DNA of 64,000 bases from Clostridiales bacterium (GTDB lineage Bacteria > Bacillota > Clostridia > Oscillospirales > Oscillospiraceae): NCBI GenBank assembly GCA_902363045.1, contig CABIYX010000001.1, positions 23,737 through 87,736 on the forward strand, written 5' to 3'. The position numbers were made by a program, and so were the translations under genes. How positions within the stretch are numbered: the stretch's first letter is position 1; the number at the start of each line of letters is the position of its first letter. The notes under the pieces were generated by a model. The model was not told the DNA's origin and made no database searches. It saw only the letters and a program-made list of their open reading frames with translations. Below are positions 26,324 to 35,779 of the stretch, one piece after another.

Positions 26324-28075
26324 ATGAAGTCGAAAGAACCGGGAACGATTCGGCAGCTCTTTGCTTTCGTGGGAGAAAACAACGGTAAAATGCTCCTCTC
26401 CATCTTCCTGGCTGTCTTGGGAGAACTGTTTGGCATAGGCCCGTTTTTAATGGTGGCTGTCCTCGCGGACGCCTTGTACCGGGGGACTGCAACGCCCAAG
26501 CTGGTATTGTTTCTCTGCGGAGGCGCCGCAGTTTGCCAGATCATAAAAATGCTGCTTACCTGGCGGTCCTCCCTGATGTCCCACAAAATTTCCTTTACCA
26601 TACTGAAAAATATCCGGGAGGCCATTACAGGTCGGATGGCGAAGATCCCCATGGGCGTCATGCTGGAAACGCCCACAGGAGCTTTCAAAAATCTGATTGT
26701 GGACAATGTGGCGAAGCTGGAGGACTCCATGGCCCATTTCATGCCGGAACTGCCCTCTAACATCGCCGCGCCCCTATGCAGTATTCTTCTGATTTTTCTG
26801 CTGGACTGGCGGATGGGGCTGGCCGCACTGGTGACAATTCCGCTGGGCACCCTCTTTTTTGCCGCCATGATGCGGGGATATGGGCCCCGCATGGAGAACT
26901 ATATGCGCTCTGCCAACGAGATGAACAGTGCTCTGGTGGAGTATGTCAACGGCATTCAGGTCATTAAGGCGTTCAACCGGTCCGCAGCTTCCTATGGAAA
27001 GTATGCTGATTCTGTCCGCTATTTCCACGATTCCACCATGGCATGGTGGAGCCAGTGCTGGCTTTGGAACGCGGCGGCCCGGGCGGTCCTCCCTTCTACG
27101 CTTCTGGGGACCCTTCCAGTGGGAGCGTGGCTCTACATGGAGGGAAGTCTTTCCCTCCATGTCTTTCTGGTGGCCTTGGTGGTGCCTCTGGGGTTCATTG
27201 CGCCTCTGATGAAGGTATCCGAAGCCATGGAGCAGGTCAGCATGATTAAGGGCAATCTGGAACAGGTCACCGCCTTTTTGAAAACACCGGAACTTGTCCG
27301 CCCCACAGAGCCCGCAGAGCTTGGGGAGCGGTGTTATCAATTTGAGGATGTCCATTTTGCTTATAACGAAGCCGAAATTCTCCACGGTATCTCATTCCAG
27401 ACACAGCCCGGTACCATGACCGCCATAGTTGGTCCATCCGGCTCCGGGAAGTCTACGATTGCCAAGCTGATGGCCGGTTTTTGGGATGTAACCTCCGGTA
27501 CGGTCCACTTTGGCGGGCAGGATATTCGTAGCATCCCATTTGGACAGCTCATGGGTGAAATCAGCTATGTAGCCCAGGACAATTTTCTCTTTGACAAATC
27601 CATTCGGGAAAACATCCGCATGGGAAATCCAGATGCCAGCGACGAGGAAGTAGAGGCTGCGGCCAAGGCCGCCAACTGCCACGACTTTATCATGCAGTTA
27701 GAGCAGGGTTATGATACCATGGCCGGCGATGCCGGGGCCCGCCTCTCCGGCGGAGAGCGGCAGCGCATCACCATTGCGCGGGCCATGCTCAAGCAGGCGT
27801 CCGTCATTATTTTGGACGAGGCGACCGCTTATGCAGACCCTGAGAACGAGGCGCTGATCCAGCAGGCTATCAGCAAGCTGGTGGTGGGAAAGTCTCTGAT
27901 TGTCGTGGCCCACCGGCTGAATACAATCCGCAATGCCGACCAGATATTGGTTGTTGCCAACGGTGAGATTGTGGGCCGGGGCATCCAGGAGGAGCTTCTG
28001 CAGAGCTGCCCCCTTTACCGAAAGATGTGGCAGGACTACACAGGCTCTACGGAAGGAGGCGCAGAAGATGTTTGA
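26324..28075 (+). CDS. ABC half-transporter 1, fused membrane and ATPase domains (module 1)
   Basis: A 583-residue protein: six-helix ABC membrane domain (about 1-310), then an ATPase domain with Walker A GPSGSGKST, signature RLSGGERQR, Walker B VIILDEATAYADPENE and the H-loop AHRLNTIRNAD. The build matches the YbtP/IrtA-type half-transporters that import metal-siderophore complexes in spite of exporter-like folds. AAGGAGG precedes the ATG at 26324. Overlaps the next gene by eight bases; the two are expected to form a heterodimer. Confidence 0.9.
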   Translation: MKSKEPGTIRQLFAFVGENNGKMLLSIFLAVLGELFGIGPFLMVAVLADALYRGTATPKLVLFLCGGAAVCQIIKMLLTWRSSLMSHKISFTILKNIREAITGRMAKIPMGVMLETPTGAFKNLIVDNVAKLEDSMAHFMPELPSNIAAPLCSILLIFLLDWRMGLAALVTIPLGTLFFAAMMRGYGPRMENYMRSANEMNSALVEYVNGIQVIKAFNRSAASYGKYADSVRYFHDSTMAWWSQCWLWNAAARAVLPSTLLGTLPVGAWLYMEGSLSLHVFLVALVVPLGFIAPLMKVSEAMEQVSMIKGNLEQVTAFLKTPELVRPTEPAELGERCYQFEDVHFAYNEAEILHGISFQTQPGTMTAIVGPSGSGKSTIAKLMAGFWDVTSGTVHFGGQDIRSIPFGQLMGEISYVAQDNFLFDKSIRENIRMGNPDASDEEVEAAAKAANCHDFIMQLEQGYDTMAGDAGARLSGGERQRITIARAMLKQASVIILDEATAYADPENEALIQQAISKLVVGKSLIVVAHRLNTIRNADQILVVANGEIVGRGIQEELLQSCPLYRKMWQDYTGSTEGGAEDV

Positions 28076-29792
28076 AATGATTTGCCGTGTCTTTAAGATT
28101 GCGGGAAACAGCCGGAGAAAAATTGTGGCAGGCATCGTCTGCAACATTCTGAAATCCTTCTTCAACGGTTTTATGATGTTCGGTGTATTCTGGATTCTGC
28201 TCCATCTGGATGGACTCTCCCCGGCCATCATCGGGCAGGCTTTTGGCGTAATTCTGGGCAGTGTGCTGGGCCGCTTCTTTTTCCAGTGGATGTATGACCG
28301 TACCATGAGCGGGTCCGGCTATGACATTTTCCGGGATTACCGTCTGGAGATTGGGGAACGGCTGAAGCAGGCGCCCATGGGATATTTCTCAGAACAAAAT
28401 CTGGGCACCATTCAGGCCATGCTCACCACCACGATTGCTGATCTGGAGGGGTACTCCATGCTGGCGATTGAGCAGATGACCAGCGGTGTGGCTATGGCTG
28501 TACTGATGTCCGTGATGATGTTCTTTTTCAGCCCGGTGATTGCGGGATTGAGCCTTGTGGGGCTGGCACTTGGGATGCTGGTCCTGCGTTGGGTGCGGCT
28601 TCGCGCCGCCCAATATGCCCCCATTTACCAGGAGGCCCAGGAGCATCTGGTCGGTAAGGTGATGGAATACATACGGGGCATTTCGGTGCTGCGTTCTTTT
28701 TCCAAAGGCGAGGAGGGACAGGTGGAAGTCCGCGCTGCGTTCCAGAAAAAATGGGATGCGGACTACGGCCAGGAAAAGGCTACAGCTGGCGTCCTCCGTT
28801 TCTATGGGCTGACCTTTAAGCTCATGAGCTGTGTGCTGATTGCGGCGGCGGCTCTGCTGTATCTGGCGGGGCAGATCAGCCGGCCTTATTGCCTGACTTT
28901 CCTGTTCTGCGCTTTCACAGTCTATTCCGATTTGGAGACGATGGGCAACAGCGCCTTTCTGAGTAAAAAGATCAATACGGAACTGGACCGGCTGGAGGAG
29001 GTCACCGACATTCCAAAGATGGATACCAGCTCGGAGAAACTGGTTGTGTCCCACTATGATATTTCTCTGGAGCATATCTCATTTGGCTATGGGGGCCGCC
29101 AGGTGATCCATGATATTTCACTGGAAATCCCGGAGCACACCACCTGCGCGATTGTAGGGCCCTCCGGCAGCGGCAAGACTACACTCTGCAATCTGATTGC
29201 CCGCTTTTGGGATGTGCAGGAAGGGACCGTTCGGATTGGCGGGAAAAATGTGAGGGATTATACTGCGGACAGTGTGCTGGAATACATCAGCATGGTCTTT
29301 CAGAATGTGTACCTTTTTCACGACTCTGTGGAAAACAACATCCGGTTTGGCCGGCCGGAAGCCACCCGTGAGCAGGTGATAGCGGCCGCAAAACGGGCCT
29401 GCTGCCATGACTTCATTCTATCTCTCCCTGATGGGTACGACACAATCATCGGAGAGGGCGGCTCCACCCTCTCCGGCGGAGAAAAGCAGCGTATTTCCAT
29501 CGCCAGGGCCATTTTGAAAGATGCTCCCATCATCATTCTGGACGAAGCGACCTCCAGCGTGGACCCGGAGAATGAACAGGCGCTTTTATCTGCCATCCAG
29601 GAGTTGACAAAGGATAAGACCTTGATCTCGATTGCCCACCGCCTGAGCACCGTCCGAAACGCCGACCAGATTATTGTAATAGACCAGGGACGGATTGTTC
29701 AGAGGGGAACACATCATGAGTTGCTGCAAAAGGAGGGAATTTACCAAAGGTTTTTAACCCTGCGAACCGCCGCCACGGGATGGCAATTATAG
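28068..29792 (+). CDS. ABC half-transporter 2, fused membrane and ATPase domains (module 1)
   Basis: A 574-residue partner of the preceding gene. Membrane domain (about 1-310), Walker A GPSGSGKTT, signature TLSGGEKQR, Walker B IIILDEATSSVDPENE, H-loop AHRLSTVRNAD. The usual acidic and His residues are present in both half-transporters, so both ATP sites look usable. The counterparts are 51170-52903 and 59498-61246. The start at 28068 gives the family length and overlaps the previous stop. Confidence 0.9.
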   Translation: MFEMICRVFKIAGNSRRKIVAGIVCNILKSFFNGFMMFGVFWILLHLDGLSPAIIGQAFGVILGSVLGRFFFQWMYDRTMSGSGYDIFRDYRLEIGERLKQAPMGYFSEQNLGTIQAMLTTTIADLEGYSMLAIEQMTSGVAMAVLMSVMMFFFSPVIAGLSLVGLALGMLVLRWVRLRAAQYAPIYQEAQEHLVGKVMEYIRGISVLRSFSKGEEGQVEVRAAFQKKWDADYGQEKATAGVLRFYGLTFKLMSCVLIAAAALLYLAGQISRPYCLTFLFCAFTVYSDLETMGNSAFLSKKINTELDRLEEVTDIPKMDTSSEKLVVSHYDISLEHISFGYGGRQVIHDISLEIPEHTTCAIVGPSGSGKTTLCNLIARFWDVQEGTVRIGGKNVRDYTADSVLEYISMVFQNVYLFHDSVENNIRFGRPEATREQVIAAAKRACCHDFILSLPDGYDTIIGEGGSTLSGGEKQRISIARAILKDAPIIILDEATSSVDPENEQALLSAIQELTKDKTLISIAHRLSTVRNADQIIVIDQGRIVQRGTHHELLQKEGIYQRFLTLRTAATGWQL

Positions 29793-29870
29793 CTCCGTTG
29801 GTTTATTTGTGGCACATCCTGGCAAAAAGCGCAACTGTTCAAGAGATGAAAAAGGTGGTATGCTCTACTT

Positions 29871-29955
29871 GTATTTAGGTCAGATTTTGTAGGTCAGATT
29901 TTTACCCGTGAGGGGCCAATGCGCCCCAAGCGGAGACTTGCCAGAACCTAAATAC
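29871..29955 (+). promoter_or_regulatory. Possible structured leader upstream of the 30-44 kb operon
   Basis: A perfect 10-base outer stem GTATTTAGGT (29871-29880) / ACCTAAATAC (29946-29955) encloses a direct repeat GGTCAGATTTT and an inner GGGGC/GCGCCCC hairpin (about 29912-29927). It is followed closely by a terminator-like hairpin. This could be a cis-acting RNA leader or a DNA site; no known riboswitch was recognised. Confidence 0.4.
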
Positions 29956-29969
29956 CGGACCGACCACGC

Positions 29970-30018
29970 ACAAAAACCGCAGTTACCCCATTCAAGGGGC
30001 GGCTGCGGCTTTTTTGTG
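29970..30018 (+). terminator. Terminator or attenuator before the JAMM gene
   Basis: Hairpin CACAAAAA-CCGCAG ... CTGCGG-CTTTTTTGTG with an inner CCCC/GGGG pair and a T tract. It sits 29 bases before the JAMM gene start, so it either ends module 1 transcription or attenuates the next operon. Confidence 0.65.
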
Positions 30019-30046
30019 CACTAAACACAGAAAGGAGCAAACGACC

Positions 30047-31462
30047 ATGAATGAAAACCTGTTTACTTTCCCCGGAGGGACAGCCGACGCAAGCGGTGAC
30101 AACCCATTCGACCTGAGTGGCTTCACTGAATTGACCGGCAGCAACACCCAAAACCCATTTGCTGATCTGCTCGCGGGCGGAGAAGCGACAGAACAGCCTC
30201 CGGCAGAAGGCGCCGGCGCTGTGCAGGCAGATGACTCAATCCCGGAAGAGAAAGACGAAACCGACCAGAATCACGAGACCGTGGAAGAGGATGAGTCCCA
30301 TGAGATTTCCAAATCTCCGGCCCCTCAAGATCCACAGCCAAAATCACCTCCCGCGCCGAAAAGTGAGGAGGACCATGCCTCTGATAAGCCGGAGGAAGCG
30401 GAGGACAATCCCCTTCTTGCCGCTATGGAGCGTCAAGAAGAAAAGACCGCCCCAAAAGTGGCCGAACCCATCTTCGCCCAGCTTCCGGTGTTCTCCTACA
30501 ATGGATCGGAAGCGCCCATCGAAGACACCGAGCAGACATTCGATGAACTCCGCCTCTCCAAGCTGACGGACTTTCCGGAGTTTGACGAAGCGCAGAGCCT
30601 GAGCTGGAAAGTCGTTTACGGCAAGATCGTCAAGGAGATCGTTCTCCCCAAGAAAACCAAAATCGGCCAAATCAAGCGCGAGATCGAAACCTCCAAGGAA
30701 TTTATCAACGCTTTGAAGAAGGCAACCGACAAGCACCCCAAGTGCCTGGTCAAACCCTCAATCAGTATGCAGAAAAAGGGAGATGCCAGTGCATATAAGG
30801 GCGCTTTTTTGTATCTGTCGGAGGCCCAGGCCTCGCCTAAAACCATCACCTTTATCCCCGGGCGGGATGGAAAGGTCTATGAGCGCCGTATTACAGGCGC
30901 GGGGGAGTTTGTCACCCCCGCTGAAAACATCACCGTGCTGGATGAGATCCGGCCGGGTTTCCACCCGTCCCTGCCCCGCATTCCCTATTCGCTGATGGAG
31001 CAGGCCATAGGCCTGTTCCGCACGATGATGCGCAAGGGAAAGGGGCGGCAACCGGCGGAGGCCCTGGTGCATTTCTACTGGGATAAGCAGGAGCAGCGGT
31101 ACTTTATCCGCGTCCCGAAGCAGATCGTGAGCGGAGTTTCTGTTGACGCCCTTCTGGACGATGAAGAGCTGATGACCAGCGACCGCTATATCCACTACGC
31201 TGACCTGCACTCCCACAACCGGATGCCCGCGGTATTTTCCAAGACGGATGACCATGACGAAAGGGCAACCCGGGTCTATATGGTAGTCGGCCGGCTGGAC
31301 CGTTACTTCCCGGAGATCACGGTGCGCATCAGCAACGGCGGGCGCTTCCTGGAGATTGCCCCCGAGCAGGTCCTGGAGATGCCCCCGGTAGGGCACTTTC
31401 CCCCGGAATGGCTGACACAGATCTGCACGGATGCAGAGGGCGCTTTTGGGGTGGCCGCATGA
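30047..31462 (+). CDS. JAMM/JAB metalloprotease-type protein, PRTRC-A-like
   Basis: A 471-residue protein. Residues 1-130 are acidic, low-complexity and Pro/Glu-rich, so probably disordered. A middle domain (about 160-300) is unrecognised. The C-terminal domain holds LHSHNRMPAVFSKTDDHDE, an exact JAMM zinc motif H-x-H-x7-S-x2-D, then RVYMVVGRLDRYFPEITVRIS. JAMM proteins cleave isopeptide or C-terminal peptide bonds of ubiquitin-like tags. The next gene is ThiF/E1-like and an E2-like gene follows at 37280, as in PRTRC cassettes. First gene of a long tightly packed operon; AAAGGAG upstream. Confidence 0.75.
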   Translation: MNENLFTFPGGTADASGDNPFDLSGFTELTGSNTQNPFADLLAGGEATEQPPAEGAGAVQADDSIPEEKDETDQNHETVEEDESHEISKSPAPQDPQPKSPPAPKSEEDHASDKPEEAEDNPLLAAMERQEEKTAPKVAEPIFAQLPVFSYNGSEAPIEDTEQTFDELRLSKLTDFPEFDEAQSLSWKVVYGKIVKEIVLPKKTKIGQIKREIETSKEFINALKKATDKHPKCLVKPSISMQKKGDASAYKGAFLYLSEAQASPKTITFIPGRDGKVYERRITGAGEFVTPAENITVLDEIRPGFHPSLPRIPYSLMEQAIGLFRTMMRKGKGRQPAEALVHFYWDKQEQRYFIRVPKQIVSGVSVDALLDDEELMTSDRYIHYADLHSHNRMPAVFSKTDDHDERATRVYMVVGRLDRYFPEITVRISNGGRFLEIAPEQVLEMPPVGHFPPEWLTQICTDAEGAFGVAA

Positions 31463-32244
31463 ACTTCTCAAAAAAACGGCCTGTAAAGATCGTCATGCTG
31501 GGCGCCGGCGGGACCGGAGCCCACATTGCGCCGCACCTTTACCGGCTCTTATATGCGTTGGAGCGTCCGGTGAAATTTATCATCTGCGACGGTGATAAAG
31601 TGGAGCCTAAAAATCTGGTGCGCCAGAATTTCACAGAGGCTGACCTTGGCGAAAACAAGGCCAGGGTAATCGCAGAGCGATATTCCGATGTGTTCGGCCT
31701 TGAAACCTCGTATATTCCCCGTTTTATCGAGGATGCCGGACAACTGGAAGAACTGCTTAGGCCCGAAGTATTTCGCCACTATGTGTATGGGTCTGAGCCA
31801 AACACGGGCAGATGGGTCACCAACTCGGAACTGGTCATTTTGATCGGAGCCGTGGATAACAACAAGTCTCGTAAACTTTGTCACGAGGTATTCCTCAGAG
31901 CGCGGGACCTGGTCTACATTGACTCCGGGAATGGAGAATACACCGGCCAAATTGTCTGCGGCATCCGCAGAGCCGGTAAAACCGTCTACAAGCCTGTGGG
32001 GATGCTTTACCCGGAGGTAAGCACCCCGGAAGATCTGTTCCCCACGGAGGTCTCCTGTGCGGAGGCGTCGGTCTCCGCCCCGCAGACCATCGTGGCAAAC
32101 CTGATGGCCGCCACTGCCGTGGTCACTATGATCTACAACATTCTGGTCATCGGCTGCAACACCGTACAGCAGACCACCTTCTCTACCAAATCGGTGAACA
32201 TCCGATCTTTTCAAAAACAGCCAACGAGGAGGAAAGCCGCATGA
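31459..32244 (+). CDS. ThiF/E1-like adenylyltransferase, PRTRC ThiF type
   Basis: A 261-residue Rossmann-fold protein with the E1/MoeB/ThiF nucleotide motif VMLGAGGTGAHIAPHL, the ICDGDKVEPKNLVRQNF motif and an Arg-Asn pair for adenylation. A conserved Cys region PTEVSCAEASVSAPQT resembles the active-site loop of PRTRC ThiF proteins. It would activate the C-terminus of a ubiquitin-like protein. The ATG overlaps the JAMM gene stop (ATGA). Confidence 0.85.
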   Translation: MNFSKKRPVKIVMLGAGGTGAHIAPHLYRLLYALERPVKFIICDGDKVEPKNLVRQNFTEADLGENKARVIAERYSDVFGLETSYIPRFIEDAGQLEELLRPEVFRHYVYGSEPNTGRWVTNSELVILIGAVDNNKSRKLCHEVFLRARDLVYIDSGNGEYTGQIVCGIRRAGKTVYKPVGMLYPEVSTPEDLFPTEVSCAEASVSAPQTIVANLMAATAVVTMIYNILVIGCNTVQQTTFSTKSVNIRSFQKQPTRRKAA

Positions 32245-33338
32245 GTACCTTCCATGCCTATGTTGACGCCGCACACTTCCACGAAGCATTGGGTAATGTG
32301 CTGCGCTTTGCCGCCAAGCGTTCCCGCCTTCCTATTTTGGAGGAAGCACAGGTCCGCTTTGAGGATGGGCACTGTGTCCTGACCTGCACCAATTTAGACC
32401 AGTGGTGTATGAGTACAATTCCCGCAGTCGGGGACTCTTTCTCCTTTGTGTTTGTGGGGACCCGGAAAATCCTCTCCGCCTGCAAATACTTTTCCGGAGA
32501 ACTGGAGCTCACTTACACGATTGAACCCACAGAGACAAACCCTGATCCGAGGGGCCAAATTTCTATCAGCGACGGGAAACGGAGCCTGAAACGCAGTACG
32601 GAGCGCACTTCCGATTTCCCCGAGCTCAAGGAGAAGCCTTTGGACCGCCATTACCCTGTCAATCCGAAAAGACTGCTGGAGCGGTTCAAGCGGGTGAAAT
32701 ACGCCGTTTCCTCGAATGACGCCAGACCAAATCAGTGCTGTATTGAATTTCTGAAGGACAAGATCATCGCTGTGGACGGCTACCGCCTGGCAATGAGCAC
32801 CGATCCCGCCGTCAATGTGGAAAAACCTTTTTACATTCCGCCGGAGGTCATGGCAGAGCTTACGATGTTCAAGGATCAGGACTGCACGATCTCCGTTGGA
32901 GAGGAGTGGGCGGCGGTTGAAAGCGAAACGCTGCGTGTGCTCACCCGGATACCCGGCTATGACGGCTTCGATGTCGAAAGGGCGATTCCCACATCGTTCA
33001 GTACGGAATATCCCGTTGATGTGGATCAGCTTTTGGATGAAGTCAGGTATCTCAACGGCTTTATCACCGCAAAAACCCGAAAGCCGATCCGGTTTGACGG
33101 GGGCACACTCTCTCTTGAAACACCAGGAGGCACCTATCTCTCCAAGGTCGGCCTGCCTCCCGTTGAGGCGCGGGGCCTCAATCCGAAATACCTGCTGGAG
33201 GGGCTGGAGCAGTTCAAGGCAAAGAAAGTGCATACGGTCACCATGAAAATGGGGCACCCGCACTCTCCCATGATCCTGACGGATGGCAAAGACGACCTGG
33301 CCATGGTCCTACCGGTCCGGCTGAAAGAAGTCGCATAA
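32241..33338 (+). CDS. Divergent DNA polymerase III beta sliding clamp (DnaN-like)
   Basis: A 365-residue protein of clamp length. Signs of DnaN are the N-terminal FHEALGNVLRFAAKRSRLPILEE region, repeated clamp-like domains (RLLERFKRVKYAVSSNDARP...IAVDGYRLAMS), and the C-terminal PMILTDGKDDLAMVLPVRL, which resembles the last strand of bacterial clamps. A clamp copy on a mobile element suggests element-specific replication or repair. Overlaps ThiF by four bases. Confidence 0.75.
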   Translation: MSTFHAYVDAAHFHEALGNVLRFAAKRSRLPILEEAQVRFEDGHCVLTCTNLDQWCMSTIPAVGDSFSFVFVGTRKILSACKYFSGELELTYTIEPTETNPDPRGQISISDGKRSLKRSTERTSDFPELKEKPLDRHYPVNPKRLLERFKRVKYAVSSNDARPNQCCIEFLKDKIIAVDGYRLAMSTDPAVNVEKPFYIPPEVMAELTMFKDQDCTISVGEEWAAVESETLRVLTRIPGYDGFDVERAIPTSFSTEYPVDVDQLLDEVRYLNGFITAKTRKPIRFDGGTLSLETPGGTYLSKVGLPPVEARGLNPKYLLEGLEQFKAKKVHTVTMKMGHPHSPMILTDGKDDLAMVLPVRLKEVA

Positions 33339-33357
33339 TAAAAAAGGAGCGATCACA

Positions 33358-34077
33358 ATGAAAAACCTGTATATTCCCAAAGGGAAAACCCTGCATTACG
33401 AGACCCTGTACTGCCAGAACATCGTCAATGACGGCACGCTGATCGTGGACGGAACGCTGCACGCCCGGAGCATTTCCGGCAAGGGCATTTTGAAAGCCGG
33501 CACAGTTTCCGTCCGCCATGTGGCGGAGATGGATATTGAGTGCGCCACGATGAATGGAGAAACCATGGCCGCTGAGCGTGTGTGCGCCGCTGAGATCGTC
33601 CTGTCCGGCTCCGCAACTGTGTCCTGCTATCTGGAGGCGGAGTATGTGGAGGTCCCCAAGCTGACCATGGCAAAGCACAACATCGGTACCCTCAAGGCCG
33701 ATGATGTTATCACGCTTCCGGAGAAAAAGCGCGGGATCGTCGGCACCCTGGTGGCGGGCTTTTTTCGCCGCTTGTGGTTGTCCGTGATCCACCGTATTCC
33801 GGTAGACGCCCCGTATGTCCAGGTTGCGGCCCCGGCACCGGAAAGCACCGATACGGAGCAGGAACAGCCGAAGCCGGAGCGGGCCGGCGATTTTCAGTCT
33901 CAGCCCGTTACCCAGCCAATGGATCTGGACCTGGAAGAGGATTTCGAGTTCAAGCGGCTCAAGGCCATGTACCGTCTCCTGAAAGACTGCGGATACACCC
34001 TGCGTATCACAAAGCAGGAGGAGACTGTGCTGACTCCGCGGGAGGATAGCGCGTCTACCCTCCCCAAGGCTGCGTGA
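33358..34077 (+). CDS. Bactofilin-like polymer-forming protein
   Basis: A 239-residue protein. Residues about 1-120 consist of short repeating beta-helix turns (TLYCQNIVNDGTLIVDG, TLHARSISGKGILKAGT, SVRHVAEMDIECATMNG, TVSCYLEAEYVEVPKLTMAK) as in bactofilins. A short hydrophobic or amphipathic stretch follows (about 124-142), then an acidic linker and a helical tail. It may form a scaffold for element DNA or for replication proteins (inference). AAGGAG upstream. Confidence 0.6.
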   Translation: MKNLYIPKGKTLHYETLYCQNIVNDGTLIVDGTLHARSISGKGILKAGTVSVRHVAEMDIECATMNGETMAAERVCAAEIVLSGSATVSCYLEAEYVEVPKLTMAKHNIGTLKADDVITLPEKKRGIVGTLVAGFFRRLWLSVIHRIPVDAPYVQVAAPAPESTDTEQEQPKPERAGDFQSQPVTQPMDLDLEEDFEFKRLKAMYRLLKDCGYTLRITKQEETVLTPREDSASTLPKAA

Positions 34078-34080
34078 CCT

Positions 34081-34269
34081 ATGGAGAACATCATCATCCG
34101 GCAGCGCCGGGAGGTGACCGCCATGGGGATAACCCGGGTCCGGGAGCTGTGCGCCCAAGGCTACATAGACCAGTCAGGCGTTTTTCGCCTGAAACGCTGT
34201 GTCGGCCGATATGGGCCGAAAGAGCCGTGCAAAACGGCAAACCCTGTTATTACAAACCGTGCCGCGTAG
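34081..34269 (+). CDS. Small basic hypothetical protein
   Basis: A 62-residue frame (MENIIIRQRREVTAMGITRV...) starting three bases after the bactofilin-like stop, so probably part of the same transcript. Rich in Arg; no domain recognised. The ribosome binding site is weak. It sits where a small ubiquitin-like gene might be expected in a PRTRC-type set, but no Ub-like pattern or terminal Gly-Gly is present. Confidence 0.5.
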   Translation: MENIIIRQRREVTAMGITRVRELCAQGYIDQSGVFRLKRCVGRYGPKEPCKTANPVITNRAA

Positions 34270-34280
34270 GCACTGAAAGC

Positions 34281-34313
34281 AGAGGGGGACTGTGCGGAGC
34301 GCGGTCCCCCTCT
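34281..34313 (+). terminator. Hairpin between operon segments
   Basis: Stem AGAGGGGGAC / GTCCCCCTCT with a 13-base loop and no T tract. It may weaken read-through or protect the mRNA. Confidence 0.45.
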
Positions 34314-34338
34314 GGCTAAATCACGGAGGTGATCAAAC

Positions 34339-35766
34339 ATGGAGCAGGTAAACGAGGCACAGCCTCAAAGCCAGCCCCCTTCCCAGCGGTTTTATGCCCT
34401 GGAACAGCTTGGCGAGCTTGCCGGTACCATTACTTTGATTTCGGAGGGCCTGCAAGCCTATCGGGCTCAGGTTGCCGGGCTTTTGGCCGGCCAGAAAAAG
34501 GCGGAGGCATTTGAACTGTACCGCCTGCTGGAGCGGCAGCGCACTTATCTGGTCGAACAGATCCGTGCGACCCGGCCTTTCCTGATGGAGCTGGAGAATC
34601 CGCTGGCCCCTGCCGCGCAAAAGCTGGCGGAGCAACTGGCAGCCTTTCCGCTGATGACCGCGGACTACTCCAAACTGACCGAAGTGCTGAAGCGGTTTGC
34701 GGACGCGCTTCCAGACCATCAGACCACAGACGCCTCAATCATCGGGCGCCTGATGAACAATGTCCGGCTGGGGCATTACCCCACGGACCTCACTCATGTG
34801 GGGTATATCGCCAACAGCATTGTCTTTCCCGCAGAGAACACGGCCAACCTGATTGACCCATGCTGTGGAACAGGGGACGCCCTGCTCCGGCTCGCCCTGG
34901 GGACGGACAGCCAATGCTACGGCATTGAACTGGATGACCACCGGGCGGAACAGGCACAGCAGCAGTTGTACCGTGTCGGCTTCGGCAGCTTCTTCGGCTC
35001 CAATATCAGCCCAGGAGCTTTTCATGCCGTTTTCCTGAATCCGCCCTATCTGTCTGTCCTGTCTGAGAATGGAGGACGGAGCAGAGACGAAAAGCGGTTT
35101 CTGATTGAGAGCATCCCCCTTCTTATGATGGGCGGGCTTCTGATCTACATTGTCCCCTATTACCGCCTGACGGCAGATCTGTGCGGCATCATCTGTGACA
35201 ACTTTGAACAGGTGCGTATTCACCGCTTCCTGGACAGGGAGTTCAAGCAGTTTAAGCAGGTGGTCGTCACAGGCGTGCGCCGCAGACGGACGGAGGCGGA
35301 ACAGGATGCGGAGGCGCTGTGCTCCGCCGCGGAGCACCCGGAGACCTTACCTACCGCCGACCTTCTGCCCAAGGCCTGCTATGAGCTCCCGGCAGTCTCC
35401 AAAAAGGTGGAGACATTCCGGGGGGCTGTGTTCAATGAAGACGAGCTGGCCCGCCAGCTGGCAAACTCCACCGGCTTTGACCGGCTGTTTGCCAAAAGCC
35501 GGCTGGACAGCGAGATCAAGCGTCCGCCCCTGCCCCTGTCTATCGGACAGGTGGGGCTGATCGGCGGCTCCGGCCTGATCAACGGACTGATGGAGTGCGA
35601 CTATCCGCATATCGTCAAGGGCCGGATCATCAAAGAGAAGCACACCGTCACGGATGAAAACAGGGGGCCCCATGGGCGCCTGATTTCCACCGAGATACGG
35701 GAGACGATTTCCAACCGGATGATCTTCAATATCCTGACGCCGAGCGGTTTCCGCTCGCTGACTTAA
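34339..35766 (+). CDS. N6-adenine methylase-like protein (DUF6094-like)
   Basis: A 475-residue protein. After a helical N-terminal region (1-130), a SAM-dependent methyltransferase fold shows motif I IDPCCGTGDALLRLAL, GIELDDHRAEQA and motif IV FLNPPYL, the catalytic NPPY of adenine methylases. No specificity domain or restriction partner is nearby, so it may be a solitary methylase protecting the element. GGAGGTGATC, a near-perfect ribosome binding site, precedes the ATG. The DUF6094 name is from memory. Confidence 0.75.
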   Translation: MEQVNEAQPQSQPPSQRFYALEQLGELAGTITLISEGLQAYRAQVAGLLAGQKKAEAFELYRLLERQRTYLVEQIRATRPFLMELENPLAPAAQKLAEQLAAFPLMTADYSKLTEVLKRFADALPDHQTTDASIIGRLMNNVRLGHYPTDLTHVGYIANSIVFPAENTANLIDPCCGTGDALLRLALGTDSQCYGIELDDHRAEQAQQQLYRVGFGSFFGSNISPGAFHAVFLNPPYLSVLSENGGRSRDEKRFLIESIPLLMMGGLLIYIVPYYRLTADLCGIICDNFEQVRIHRFLDREFKQFKQVVVTGVRRRRTEAEQDAEALCSAAEHPETLPTADLLPKACYELPAVSKKVETFRGAVFNEDELARQLANSTGFDRLFAKSRLDSEIKRPPLPLSIGQVGLIGGSGLINGLMECDYPHIVKGRIIKEKHTVTDENRGPHGRLISTEIRETISNRMIFNILTPSGFRSLT

Positions 35767-35779
35767 AGGAGAAAGTGAT

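Noticed and set aside
34081..34269. The missing ubiquitin-like protein of the E1/E2/JAMM set
   Set aside because: The product is basic, lacks a beta-grasp-like pattern and has no terminal Gly or Gly-Gly; kept only as a small hypothetical.
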